A stretch of DNA of 64,000 bases from an uncultured Lachnospiraceae bacterium (GTDB lineage: Bacteria > Bacillota > Clostridia > Lachnospirales > Lachnospiraceae): assembly GCA_910585965.1 (NCBI GenBank), contig CAJUHH010000011.1, positions 1-64,000 of the forward strand, read 5' to 3'. The translations under genes were made by a program, and so were the position numbers. The number at the start of each line of letters is the position of its first letter. Position 1 is the stretch's first letter. This document shows, in pieces, positions 49,910-58,159 of this stretch. Under the pieces are notes generated by a model, which saw only the letters and a list, made by a program, of their open reading frames with translations, was not told the DNA's origin and made no database searches.

Positions 49910-50454
49910 GACAAATTATACGTAAAAAAGAATAATATTGTTTTGCTTCCTGAAGAAAAAATCAGCGCAGCTTTGGAAGAGCATATAGAAAACGTCAGAC
50001 AACAAGTTTTTGAGTGCATCCTTCATAATTCTCCCTCATTTTTGAACATTTGGTAATGGATTTACTTTTGAAGACGGGGTATGGATATGACAAAAATGCC
50101 GGAGTGGTGGCAGGCCGCTCTCATGAGGGAGGGGTTGACGGGATTATCAGCGAAGATAAACTTGGGCTGGATTTGATATACATACAGGCGAAAAGATACA
50201 GCGGCAGCAATACTGTAGGGAGTAAAGAAGTCCAGGCTTTTGTCGGTGCGATGGAAAACGTTCAGAAAGGTGTGTTTATTACGACTTCAAAGTATACTAA
50301 GGAAGCAGTTTTGTTTATCGAAAGGCAGTCAAAAAGTATTAAATTAATAGACGGCAAGCTGCTGGCAGATTTATTGGTGAAATACCAAGTTGGAATTAAT
50401 GTGGTACAAACATTATCTTTATACAAAATAGATTCGGATTATTATGGGGAATAA
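49910..50454 (+). pseudogene. Mrr-like restriction endonuclease, frameshifted and 5'-truncated
   Basis: Residues for ALEEHIENVRQQVFECILHN and SPSF run in one frame to about 50035. After a five-T tract (50038-50042) the same protein continues in the next frame as MDLLLKTGYGYDKNAGVVAG to the end at 50454. The catalytic Mrr part is intact: GGVDGIISEDKLGLDLIYIQ with the Q-A-K-R motif. One extra T would restore the frame. The N-terminal DNA-binding region is missing or interrupted upstream. Mrr enzymes cut methylated foreign DNA. Confidence 0.85.
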
Positions 50455-50726
50455 TGAATTTATCGAATTTCGATGATAGGAAGCATAGGATTCTTATTCG
50501 GCTTTATCAGAGAGAGTATATTTGGCCGGATGAGAAAATAGTAACCTTAGTAAATGATATTAAACGTTGCAATAAATATTTAAGAGATGTGATATTGGAT
50601 GAAAAAGAATCATGGTATGAGATTGTTGACGGAAAACAAAGAATTACTACATGTTTTTTTGTTTTACATGTTTGTATAATTATTATAACGGACATCAGAG
50701 AGAACAGAATTTGTAATTGGGATTGA
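50454..50726 (+). pseudogene. DUF262 (GmrS-like) fragment
   Basis: The 90-residue frame contains IRLYQREYIWPDEKIVTLVN and YEIVDGKQRITTCFFVL, the N-terminal DUF262 signature with D-G-x-Q-R, as found in GmrSD-type type IV restriction proteins. The remaining several hundred residues are missing. At about 50730 the sequence changes into the end of an Rpn-family gene. It starts one base into the Mrr stop. Confidence 0.78.
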
Positions 50727-50764
50727 TGAAACCATATAATAATCAATTTTTTTTGGAAAATGAT

Positions 50765-51097
50765 TCCATTGGTGAGTATATATTGTATATTAATGGTGCT
50801 TACCGTGGAGATACGCCGGTGGGGAGGTTGATGCATGACTTTTTTTGCACGGATGCAAGAGATATGTACTATGGAATACTGGCGGACAGGGTGAGATTTT
50901 TCAAAGAGAGCAAGGAGGGAATTGAGATTATGTGTCGGGCGATGGAAGATATGAGAAATCAGACATTGAAAGAGGGAATGAAGGAAGTTGCACTTCGTAT
51001 GTTGGCAGCGGGCAAATATGAGTTGGAAGAGATTGCAGATATTTCAGGGCTTTCGGTGGAAGAAGTAAAACAGCTGAAAGCAGACAGGAGTGCATAG
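50765..51097 (+). pseudogene. Rpn-family nuclease C-terminal fragment
   Basis: From about 50765 the frame gives EYILYINGAYRGDTPVGRLM, YYGILADRVRFFKESKEGIE and a C-terminal helix-turn-helix (LEEIADISGLSVEEVKQLK), closely similar to the intact Rpn gene at 37084. The catalytic N-terminal half is missing. The DNA after its stop is also similar to that after 37878, so the two copies share a longer segment. Confidence 0.85.
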
Positions 51098-51124
51098 TAG
51101 AGTGAATGAGCCGGAAATCTAAGA

Positions 51125-51652
51125 ATGGTTTCTGGCTTTGTTCTTTATGAGCAGACTCATATATGGAGGTTTGCAGCCAAGACAGAATGTAGATCGCGCG
51201 GCAGGCAGAGGAAAACAGGCAGGGATTACGAAGCTTTTCAGTTAAATGAGGAGATAAATGAACTGAGAGAGGAAATTGCTGTGGCAAAATCAAAATTGGA
51301 AAAGATAGAGTCTAAAGATGAATCGGATGAGGAACTAACAAATGAAAATAATCTTTATAAAGCAGAACTTGAGTATAAAGATTATGAAGAAAAGATTGCG
51401 GCGGCTACGAAAATGAAAGAGGCATTGTACAAAAAGGATACGGTAGAAACATTGCTTATGAATATCAGGAAAAAGGCAACGGCTGAATTGAAAAAGGAGA
51501 TTGTCCGCAAAACGAATGAAAAACTTCAGGAAGTGATTGCGGATGATTTTATAGAGGTCGAAAGTATTGACAGATACATAAAACTGAAAGGAAAAGATGC
51601 TGCGAGCGAAGGACGGACTGGAAAAAATGATGCTGCATTATTTAAGCGATAA
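51125..51652 (+). pseudogene. Coiled-coil fragment of an SMC/DndD-like ATPase
   Basis: The first 40 residues are a read-through of the dispersed repeat. From LNEEINELREEIAVAKSKLE onwards the frame is a long coiled coil ending in SIDRYIKLKGKDAASEGRTG. The last part resembles the approach to an ABC signature (S-E-G-Q) in zinc-hook/DndD-type ATPases, but the ATPase lobe is missing. The family call is tentative. Confidence 0.45.
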
Positions 51653-51824
51653 TGAAACGATGCTTTCGGAGAAAGGGGTGAAAACGTTGAATGCCTATGC
51701 ACTAAGGGGATACCAACTGATTCAAGAATACCCTTTGAGTCAAAAACCCACATCCCGGGAAGAGTTTTTGGAGGCATTTCATATGGCTGTTCAGATGTAT
51801 AAGAGGGAGTCTTTAGAGGGGTAA
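51597..51824 (+). CDS. Small helical protein or gene 3' end, unknown
   Basis: The 75-residue frame overlaps the coiled-coil relic. LHYLSDNETMLSEKGVKTLN and YPLSQKPTSREEFLEAFHMA look like real protein sequence, possibly the tail of a longer vanished gene. There is no ribosome site at its ATG. I do not recognise it. Confidence 0.35.
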   Translation: MLRAKDGLEKMMLHYLSDNETMLSEKGVKTLNAYALRGYQLIQEYPLSQKPTSREEFLEAFHMAVQMYKRESLEG

Positions 51825-51922
51825 TTGGTTTCTGGCTGCCCGGCGCTGGCATTTTTCAGATAAAAGAAATATAATGGGGTAATGGAAGCCGTTGCAATAA
51901 AAAGTGAAAGAGAGTGGACCCC

Positions 51923-52603
51923 ATGGCAAATATTTTAATTGTGGAAGACGAAAAAAAGATGCAGGAGATTATTGCCGAATATATGAAGCGGGGCGGGCAT
52001 GCCTGTTTTACCGCCGATGATGGCGTGGACGCGCTGGTTATGTTAAAAAACAATCCGATGGATTTGATGATACTGGATATCATGATGCCCCAGCTTGACG
52101 GTTTTTCTGTGTGCCGGATGGCAAGGGAAATGAGCAATCTCCCCATTATCCTGCTGACTGCGAAAGGAGGCGAGGACGATAAACTGAAAGGCTATGGCCT
52201 GGGCGCGGACGATTATATGACAAAACCGTTCAGCCCGAAAGTGCTGCTGGCAAAAGCGAACGCCTTATTGCGTCGTTCTTCTGCCATAAACGACGCTCAT
52301 GCGGCCAATATTCTGAACAGGGGGAAAATTTCGATGATTCCCGCTTCCCATGAGGTTTTTCTGGACGGGCAGGAAATTACTCTGACTTACAAGGAGTATG
52401 AACTGCTTTATTTTTTTATGTCCAATCCGGGTCAGATATTCAGCCGGGAACAGCTGCTGAATCGGATATGGGGATATGACTTTGAGGGAACAACCAGGAC
52501 AGTAGACACGCATATCAAGACCTTGCGGCAGAAATTGGGCGATGAGGGCAGACATATTGTTACGCTTATTCGGTCCGGATACAAATTCGAGGTGACGACA
52601 TGA
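51923..52603 (+). CDS. OmpR-family response regulator
   Basis: The 226 residues have an N-terminal receiver with the acidic pocket VEDEKKM, phosphoacceptor Asp in MILDIMMPQLDG near residue 53, Lys in DYMTKPF, and a C-terminal winged helix (TYKEYELLYFFMSNPGQIFS, GTTRTVDTHIKTLRQKLG). It pairs with the histidine kinase overlapping by four bases. The ATG at 51923 fits the family; the frame could begin three codons earlier. The ABC exporter downstream is the likely target. Confidence 0.94.
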   Translation: MANILIVEDEKKMQEIIAEYMKRGGHACFTADDGVDALVMLKNNPMDLMILDIMMPQLDGFSVCRMAREMSNLPIILLTAKGGEDDKLKGYGLGADDYMTKPFSPKVLLAKANALLRRSSAINDAHAANILNRGKISMIPASHEVFLDGQEITLTYKEYELLYFFMSNPGQIFSREQLLNRIWGYDFEGTTRTVDTHIKTLRQKLGDEGRHIVTLIRSGYKFEVTT

Positions 52604-53676
52604 AAAGAAACGATCCCATATATAGCGTTACAGTTCGGAAGAAAATAGTGCTGTTTTCGAAATTGATGGGGGCTATTCTGGTAGTATCTTATATATTTTC
52701 TACCAGGCTGCCTCTGGATGCGGATGCTTCCCTTGCCATCTGGCTTATCTTTGTCGCGGTGCTGATCTGTGCGGTTGATTTATGGCTTGCCCGGTCCATT
52801 TCAGAACCTCTGTCCCGGCTGAATGATACTGCCCGGCGAATGGCAGGGCTAGACTTTTCACGGCTTTGCGGGGTGGAAAGCAGGGATGAGTTCGGAGAGC
52901 TTTCCCGCAGCCTGAATGCCATGGCTGGAAGCCTTCAGGAAGCATTTTCAAAACTGGATCATGCGAACAGACAGCTGGAGCGGGACGTGGAGCAAAAAAA
53001 GCGTCTGCTGGCCGAGCGAAAAGAGCTGGTGGACAGCCTTTCCCATGAAATGAAGACACCGCTTGGCGTGATCCGGGCTTATGCCGAGGGGCTGCAGGAT
53101 GAAACGGATGAAGAAAAAAAGCAAAAATATTCCCAGGTCATCATAGAAGAAACGGAGCGCCTGGGCAGCCTGGTTGCCGCACTGCTCGATCTGTCTGCGT
53201 TGGAAAGCGGAGCCATGCTGCTTCGACAGGAATGGTTTGATTTTGTCGAATTGCTGGAAACTGTTGCGGGGAGATTGCTGATGGATATCCCGGATGCTGA
53301 CTTTGATCTGCAATACGAATTGCCGGAACATCCTGTTTATGTCGATGCCGATAAGAGCCGGATGGAGCAGGTGCTTAACAACTTAATTGTCAATGCAAAG
53401 AAAAATGTCCGGCCGGGCGGCATTTTGAAGCTGTCGCTGAAAGAGAGCGGCCATAAGCTGGACTTTTCCGTCTTTAATCAGGGGCCGTCCATCCCGCAGG
53501 AAGATTTGGAAAAAATCTGGATGAAATTCTATCGCGACAAGAACTCAAAATACAGCGGTTCAGGGCTGGGGCTTGCGATTGTGGCGCAGATTCTTTCTAT
53601 GCAGCATATAGCGTATGGAGCTGCAAACGAGTCCGGCGGAGTATCGTTCTGGCTTTCGATTCCTCTTATGAAATAA
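52600..53676 (+). CDS. Sensor histidine kinase
   Basis: The 358-residue membrane kinase has two N-terminal helices with almost no extracellular loop (about residues 15-60), so it is probably an intramembrane-sensing type. A HAMP domain, then the H-box SLSHEMKTPLGVIRAYAEGL, N-box NNLIVNAKKNVRPGG and G-box YSGSGLGLAIVAQIL follow. The small sensor region together with an adjacent ABC exporter suggests a stress or antimicrobial-peptide sensing module (inference). It overlaps the regulator gene. Confidence 0.92.
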   Translation: MKRNDPIYSVTVRKKIVLFSKLMGAILVVSYIFSTRLPLDADASLAIWLIFVAVLICAVDLWLARSISEPLSRLNDTARRMAGLDFSRLCGVESRDEFGELSRSLNAMAGSLQEAFSKLDHANRQLERDVEQKKRLLAERKELVDSLSHEMKTPLGVIRAYAEGLQDETDEEKKQKYSQVIIEETERLGSLVAALLDLSALESGAMLLRQEWFDFVELLETVAGRLLMDIPDADFDLQYELPEHPVYVDADKSRMEQVLNNLIVNAKKNVRPGGILKLSLKESGHKLDFSVFNQGPSIPQEDLEKIWMKFYRDKNSKYSGSGLGLAIVAQILSMQHIAYGAANESGGVSFWLSIPLMK

Positions 53677-53683
53677 TGAAAAA

Positions 53684-53727
53684 TTTCACATCAATTTCAC
53701 ACCGACTTCACATGGACTTCAACCCAC
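53684..53727 (+). promoter_or_regulatory. Four 11-bp direct repeats, probable response-regulator operator
   Basis: TTTCACATCAA, TTTCACACCGA, CTTCACATGGA and CTTCAACCCAC lie head-to-tail with an exact 11-bp period between the kinase gene and the ABC transporter genes. This spacing is that of OmpR-family direct-repeat binding sites. Confidence 0.75.
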
Positions 53728-53806
53728 CATTTTATTCTTGCACCAGGAAGAGAGAACTTTCCTGAAACAACATAGATTTGCAAAATGGAAAATGGAGGGA
53801 TGAAGA

Positions 53807-54655
53807 ATGATCGAGGTAAAGAATCTGACCTTCTCTTACGGCAAAGACAAACAGGCATTGCATGGGCTGGATTTTGCCGTAGGAGATGGGGAAATCTTCG
53901 GATTTTTAGGGCCGAACGGCTCCGGAAAGTCTACGACGCAGAAAATATTGACAGGTATCTTAAAAGGGCATGGCGGTATGGTATCTTTGTTCGGAAAAGA
54001 CATCCGAAGAGTACATACACAGGATTTTTTCCAGAAGATAGGCGTATTATTCGAATTTCCTTATCTGTATACCAATTTAAGCGCTCTTGACAATCTGCAC
54101 TATTTTTCTTCTTTTTATCCCAAAAAGCAGCTGAGGGATGCGGAAGAGCTGTTGGATGAGCTGGAATTGAAGCGGGATTCCTGGAGAAAGCCGGTGTCCT
54201 CATACTCTAAAGGGATGCGCCAGCGCGTCAGCATGGCAAGGGCTTTGATCAGCAGCCCGCAGCTCCTGTTTTTGGATGAACCGACCAGCGGCCTTGATCC
54301 TGCAGGGGCCGTCCTTTTCCGCAGGATAATAGAAAATGAGAGGAAGAAGGGGACCACGGTATTCCTGACAACCCATAATATGCTGGATGCGGACCTGCTT
54401 TGTGACAGAGTGGCCTTTCTTTCCAATGGGAATATTGTCGCCCTTGATACGCCGGGGAACCTAAAAGAGCAGAACAGCGACCGCAGCGTGGCTGTCGTTT
54501 ATCGGTGTCAGGGCAAGCGGGAAGAGCGGACGGTTACGGCGGTGGAGATGAAAGAAGGCATTCCTTTTGCATATGACGAACTGATCAGTATTCATTCTCA
54601 GGAGCCGACTTTGGAAGATATGTTTATTCGGTATACGGGAAGGGGGCTGTCGTAA
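53807..54655 (+). CDS. ABC transporter ATPase subunit
   Basis: The 282-residue exporter ATPase has Walker A GPNGSGKSTT near residue 37, signature YSKGMRQRVSMA and Walker B LLFLDEPTSGLDPAG. The C-terminal extension ends in EPTLEDMFIRYTG, usual in drug/antimicrobial exporters of the ABC-2 type. It is followed by two related permease genes and controlled by the adjacent two-component system. AGGGATGAAGA precedes the ATG. Confidence 0.93.
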   Translation: MIEVKNLTFSYGKDKQALHGLDFAVGDGEIFGFLGPNGSGKSTTQKILTGILKGHGGMVSLFGKDIRRVHTQDFFQKIGVLFEFPYLYTNLSALDNLHYFSSFYPKKQLRDAEELLDELELKRDSWRKPVSSYSKGMRQRVSMARALISSPQLLFLDEPTSGLDPAGAVLFRRIIENERKKGTTVFLTTHNMLDADLLCDRVAFLSNGNIVALDTPGNLKEQNSDRSVAVVYRCQGKREERTVTAVEMKEGIPFAYDELISIHSQEPTLEDMFIRYTGRGLS

Positions 54656-54656
54656 G

Positions 54657-55652
54657 ATGCGAAAAAATCTTTGGCTGTTGTTAAAAAAGGATGGCAGGAT
54701 GATGGCATCGGGGAAATTTTTTCTTGTAGCGCTGGGATCGCTTCTGGTTTATACGCTGTATATTCATTTTGGCTATCTGAGGTTTATGGATATGGAAATT
54801 TATAACGTTTATCTTTATGACCCGGCAGGAACACAGGATGAGGCTTCCCCTCTCATTCATTCAGTAGGCTCGCTGGAAGAGATGGACGCGATGCTTGCCG
54901 GGGATGCAAACGGCGTGGGTATCCGTGTAACTGATGGCAAAGCGGATGTCATACTTTATGCGGGAGCGGAAAAAATCGACCGGCACAGGGCGGATTATGC
55001 GCTGTCCCTGCTGCATCCCGACAAAGAAGACAGGCCGGAAATAGTAGGAGATAACAGCCCGGAAATGAAGAAACGGAAAGAAATTACCTGTGAATTATTA
55101 TTTGTTGAGATAGTTGCCGTGGGATTTTTGGGGATGGCATCTGTGCTGTTCAAAGAAAAGAAGACAGGGGTGATCCGTGTCCATGCCGTTATGCCGTTTC
55201 CTAAGAGTTTGTTTGTCTTTTCCAAGGTCTTTCTTTTCTTGCTGGCTGATCTGGCGTTTGCCGTTTTTATGGTTTTATTCAATGTCGGAATAGCAGAGAC
55301 GGGTCATATTCTTCCTGGCCTGCTGGTGCAGACCACGATCCTGTCCTTGGTCATGGCGTTTATAGGATTTGCCTGTGCGATGCTGTTAAAGGATTTCAAA
55401 CAGTTTTCGCTGGTATACTTGGTGATTGCGCTTTTTGCGGCAACTCCTGTTTTTCTGTCGGCCAATACTTCGGTCAAAATGGAATGGGTTCTTTACCATC
55501 CGTTTTATCATGCTTATATGGGTCTGAAAAATGCATTTTTCGGTATGCCCGTTATGAACCCGGTTTATTATATTTGCGCGGCGTGTACAATTATCCTGCT
55601 TTTTGGCGCTGCATCTGCGGCATTTTATAAGGAAATGGGAAAGGAGGGCTGA
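54657..55652 (+). CDS. ABC transporter permease, first subunit
   Basis: The 331-residue membrane protein has one N-terminal helix (about residues 22-42), a long extracytoplasmic segment, then five helices in the second half (for example LLVQTTILSLVMAFIGFACA). The topology fits ABC-2 type permeases. It starts one base after the ATPase stop and is two bases before the second permease. Substrate unknown. Confidence 0.85.
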   Translation: MRKNLWLLLKKDGRMMASGKFFLVALGSLLVYTLYIHFGYLRFMDMEIYNVYLYDPAGTQDEASPLIHSVGSLEEMDAMLAGDANGVGIRVTDGKADVILYAGAEKIDRHRADYALSLLHPDKEDRPEIVGDNSPEMKKRKEITCELLFVEIVAVGFLGMASVLFKEKKTGVIRVHAVMPFPKSLFVFSKVFLFLLADLAFAVFMVLFNVGIAETGHILPGLLVQTTILSLVMAFIGFACAMLLKDFKQFSLVYLVIALFAATPVFLSANTSVKMEWVLYHPFYHAYMGLKNAFFGMPVMNPVYYICAACTIILLFGAASAAFYKEMGKEG

Positions 55653-55654
55653 CA

Positions 55655-56650
55655 ATGAAAGGATTGATCTATCAGATAAAAAGTGTCAGGAAAGATAAGT
55701 TTTGCATTATGTCATTTCTTCTGCCTGTAGCGGTGGCCATAATACTGAAGGCTGCCGGTTCCGTGGATCTTTCTTCTTTGGGGGAATTGCAGTTTGGAGT
55801 GGTTGCTGGTGAAGTCGCGCCGGAAACGGAATGCTGGTTGGAGCGGTACGGCACTGTTACGGCTTATCCGACAAGAAATGAATTGGTTTCGGCAATCAGG
55901 GAGCCTTCTACCAATCTGATCGGCGTGGAAATGAACGGCAATGGTATTAAGACCATTTTATCCGGCGATGAATTAACCGTATGGCAGAAGACTGCGGAAA
56001 CGCTTCCGGCGCTGTATGGACAGCGGGGAACGGCAGAGCAGGCCGATGTGTACATTATGGAGCGTCCTGACATACTGGCAGGTTATCAGAATATATTTGT
56101 TGCAATGACGCTGCTCGTTGCGATGTTCATGGGTTGTACTTTTAACGCAATGAATATCATTTCCGAAAAGGAAGATGGCATCGCATATATTAATGAAATA
56201 TTGCCGATGTCCTCCAAAGGATATATGGTACAGAAAATATTTATCGGTTTTATATTCGGCTGTTTGTCCTCTCTTGCTACAGCGGCTGTCTGTTTCAGGC
56301 TGCCCCCTGCCCGGGCGGCGGTTATGCTGGCGCTGATCGTATTGTCCGCCTTTGTATCCGCCATGGCGGGGCTGTTGATCGGCCGCTTTTCAAACGGGCT
56401 GATGACAGGCATGGTCTGTATCAAAATGGTGATGATTGTGTTTATGGCAGTCCCTCTGCTGTATTATCTATCCGGTGGCTCCTTTGTTTGCCATCTTATC
56501 CCATCCAGCGCCGCCTTTGAAGGAATTATGGATCTGGCTAATGGCGGCGCGGAGACTGCTGGGAAGGATCTGGCGATTCTTGCCGGTCATTGCGTGGCTT
56601 GGTTTTTGCTCTATCTGTTTTGTAAAAAATCAAAAAAGAAAACGTTATGA
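55655..56650 (+). CDS. ABC transporter permease, second subunit
   Basis: 331 residues, the same length and topology as the preceding permease: one N-terminal helix, an extracytoplasmic segment, then helices such as NIFVAMTLLVAMFMGCTFNA and a C-terminal AILAGHCVAWFLLYLFC. The two permeases probably form a heterodimer with the ATPase. The stop converges on and overlaps the LMW phosphatase gene by six bases. Confidence 0.85.
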   Translation: MKGLIYQIKSVRKDKFCIMSFLLPVAVAIILKAAGSVDLSSLGELQFGVVAGEVAPETECWLERYGTVTAYPTRNELVSAIREPSTNLIGVEMNGNGIKTILSGDELTVWQKTAETLPALYGQRGTAEQADVYIMERPDILAGYQNIFVAMTLLVAMFMGCTFNAMNIISEKEDGIAYINEILPMSSKGYMVQKIFIGFIFGCLSSLATAAVCFRLPPARAAVMLALIVLSAFVSAMAGLLIGRFSNGLMTGMVCIKMVMIVFMAVPLLYYLSGGSFVCHLIPSSAAFEGIMDLANGGAETAGKDLAILAGHCVAWFLLYLFCKKSKKKTL

Positions 56651-57121
56651 TATTTCTCCCTGTTCGCGCAAATAGGCAAGAAATGCTTCACAGCCCTCTA
56701 CGATATCCGCATAGGCAATGTCAAAACGGGAACTGTACCAGGGATCGGAGATGCTGTCCTGCCTGCCGGCATATTGCAGCAGCATGGAAATCTTGCCGCC
56801 TTTGCGGCCTGTCATTCGTTCCATATTCCGAATATTCATGGAATCCATGCCGATGAGGTAATCGTAGTAATCGTAATCCGATTTTTTTAACTGGACTGCC
56901 CGCTTTCCGTCACAACGGATGCCATGGCGGGCAAGTTCCTCCCTTGCCGGGGGGTATACGGGGTTGCCGATTCCGTTCCAGATTTCTTCTGTGCTGGTGG
57001 CTGCGGAAGCGATCTCAAACTGATCCGATATTCCCTGTTTTTTTACCATGTCTTTGAAAATGAATTCTGCCATGGGGGAGCGGCAGATGTTGCCGTGGCA
57101 CACGAATAATATTTTTATCAT
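56645..57121 (-). CDS. Low-molecular-weight protein-tyrosine phosphatase
   Basis: The 158-residue enzyme has the P-loop C-x5-R in VCHGNICRSPMAEF (Cys8, Arg14) and the general-acid DPWY motif near residue 122. It removes phosphate from protein tyrosine, or arginine in some relatives. The ATG at 57121 is preferred: AGGAGG-like sequence lies upstream and the P-loop starts at once; an 18-residue longer frame has no support. A stub of a related gene lies at 47817. The integrase of a mobile element sits directly upstream. Confidence 0.92.
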   Translation of the reverse strand: MIKILFVCHGNICRSPMAEFIFKDMVKKQGISDQFEIASAATSTEEIWNGIGNPVYPPAREELARHGIRCDGKRAVQLKKSDYDYYDYLIGMDSMNIRNMERMTGRKGGKISMLLQYAGRQDSISDPWYSSRFDIAYADIVEGCEAFLAYLREQGEIS

Positions 57122-57290
57122 GTTGCTAAAACCTCCGTAAATGCTTGATTTTGCTGTATTTTCAAGGGTTTCCATGTTTTATGTGGCATATTGCTTTTAA
57201 CTGATTTTTCACAATTTGGCACGATTTGCCACATAACTTTATGGTCATTCTCTGTACAAATCTCTGTAAAACAACCTTCATTTTCTGAAT

Positions 57291-57677
57291 TTACAGGACA
57301 GCTTTTTCAAGGCTTTTAACCTCTTTTTTGACATTATCGAAATCTACATGAGTGTATGTATTCAAAGTGACGCTAATATCTGAATGCCCCATTAAATACT
57401 GTAAATGCTTTGGGTTCATGCCGCTTGATGCATAATGAGAACAATATGTATGTCTGCATACATGGGGCGTAATCTTCGGCATTTGTACTTTATAGATTTT
57501 ATTGTATTTTTCTACAATGTGCTGAAGTAATGGACCGCTCGGTTCTAACTTCCAACGGTATAAACATTTTGCCTTTCCGTTCAAATCAACATAATCGTAC
57601 TGATATAATCCATCTTTACGCTGACATTCTCCGTTTCTTAAAACCCTTCCTTTCTTATCCCTTCTTTTTTCAATCAT
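57291..57677 (-). pseudogene. int: Tn916-like integrase with an internal deletion
   Basis: The 128-residue frame joins the arm-binding N-terminus (MIEKRRDKKGRVLRNGECQR, YVDLNGKAKCLYRWKLEPSG) directly to the C-terminal catalytic part (TPHVCRHTYCSHYASSGMNP, LMGHSDISVTLNTYTHV). The core-binding domain and about 230 residues between are gone. The catalytic Arg-His, His and Tyr of the C-terminal block are still readable. Together with the excisionase upstream it marks the right end of an integrative element. A terminator-like stem with an embedded TATAAT lies at 57707-57750. Confidence 0.88.
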
Positions 57678-57776
57678 TACTGCTATTTGCTCCTTTCGTA
57701 TGAAGAAGCCCTAGTGCAGTATTATAATACCACACCCAGGGCTATTTTTCCATTGATATTTGCCTTTATTCCATGT

Positions 57777-58022
57777 CTATATTGATGTGGTCTGGTTTAA
57801 AAAATCCTCAAACATTTTACGCTTTATCATAGTTCGTCCACCATTTTGAACTACGAATTTATAATCAGAATCTACATATTCATTTGCTATTCTGTGCATC
57901 TTATTTTCCCCAAGATTGAAATATATAGATGCTTCTTTAATTGTCAATAAGAATCGTTCCCAAATTGGTACTATGCTATATACATCTTTTTCTTTCAAGC
58001 AATACATATCTCCTTTATTCAT
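57777..58022 (-). CDS. xis: Tn916-like excisionase
   Basis: The core PIWERFLLTIKEASIYFNLG, ENKMHRIANE and YKFVVQNGGRTMIKRKMFED form the small winged-helix protein of Tn916 excisionases, which bends DNA to favour integrase excision. The start is uncertain: the most upstream ATG (58022) overlaps the AAAGGAG, so ATG 58007 or TTG 57998 may be used. It sits just upstream of int as in Tn916. With int deleted it is probably idle. Confidence 0.85.
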   Translation of the reverse strand: MNKGDMYCLKEKDVYSIVPIWERFLLTIKEASIYFNLGENKMHRIANEYVDSDYKFVVQNGGRTMIKRKMFEDFLNQTTSI

Positions 58023-58159
58023 CTATTGTTATTCTAGGAAGATTCTATATGCCAAACCGCACCAGAATCCCCCTAAAAGATTAAATATTGTTGGGCTTAT
58101 CTTTTATGCAGTCTCGCCACATATTGCCGAATATGACGCTGATACAAGCCGTATTCCCT

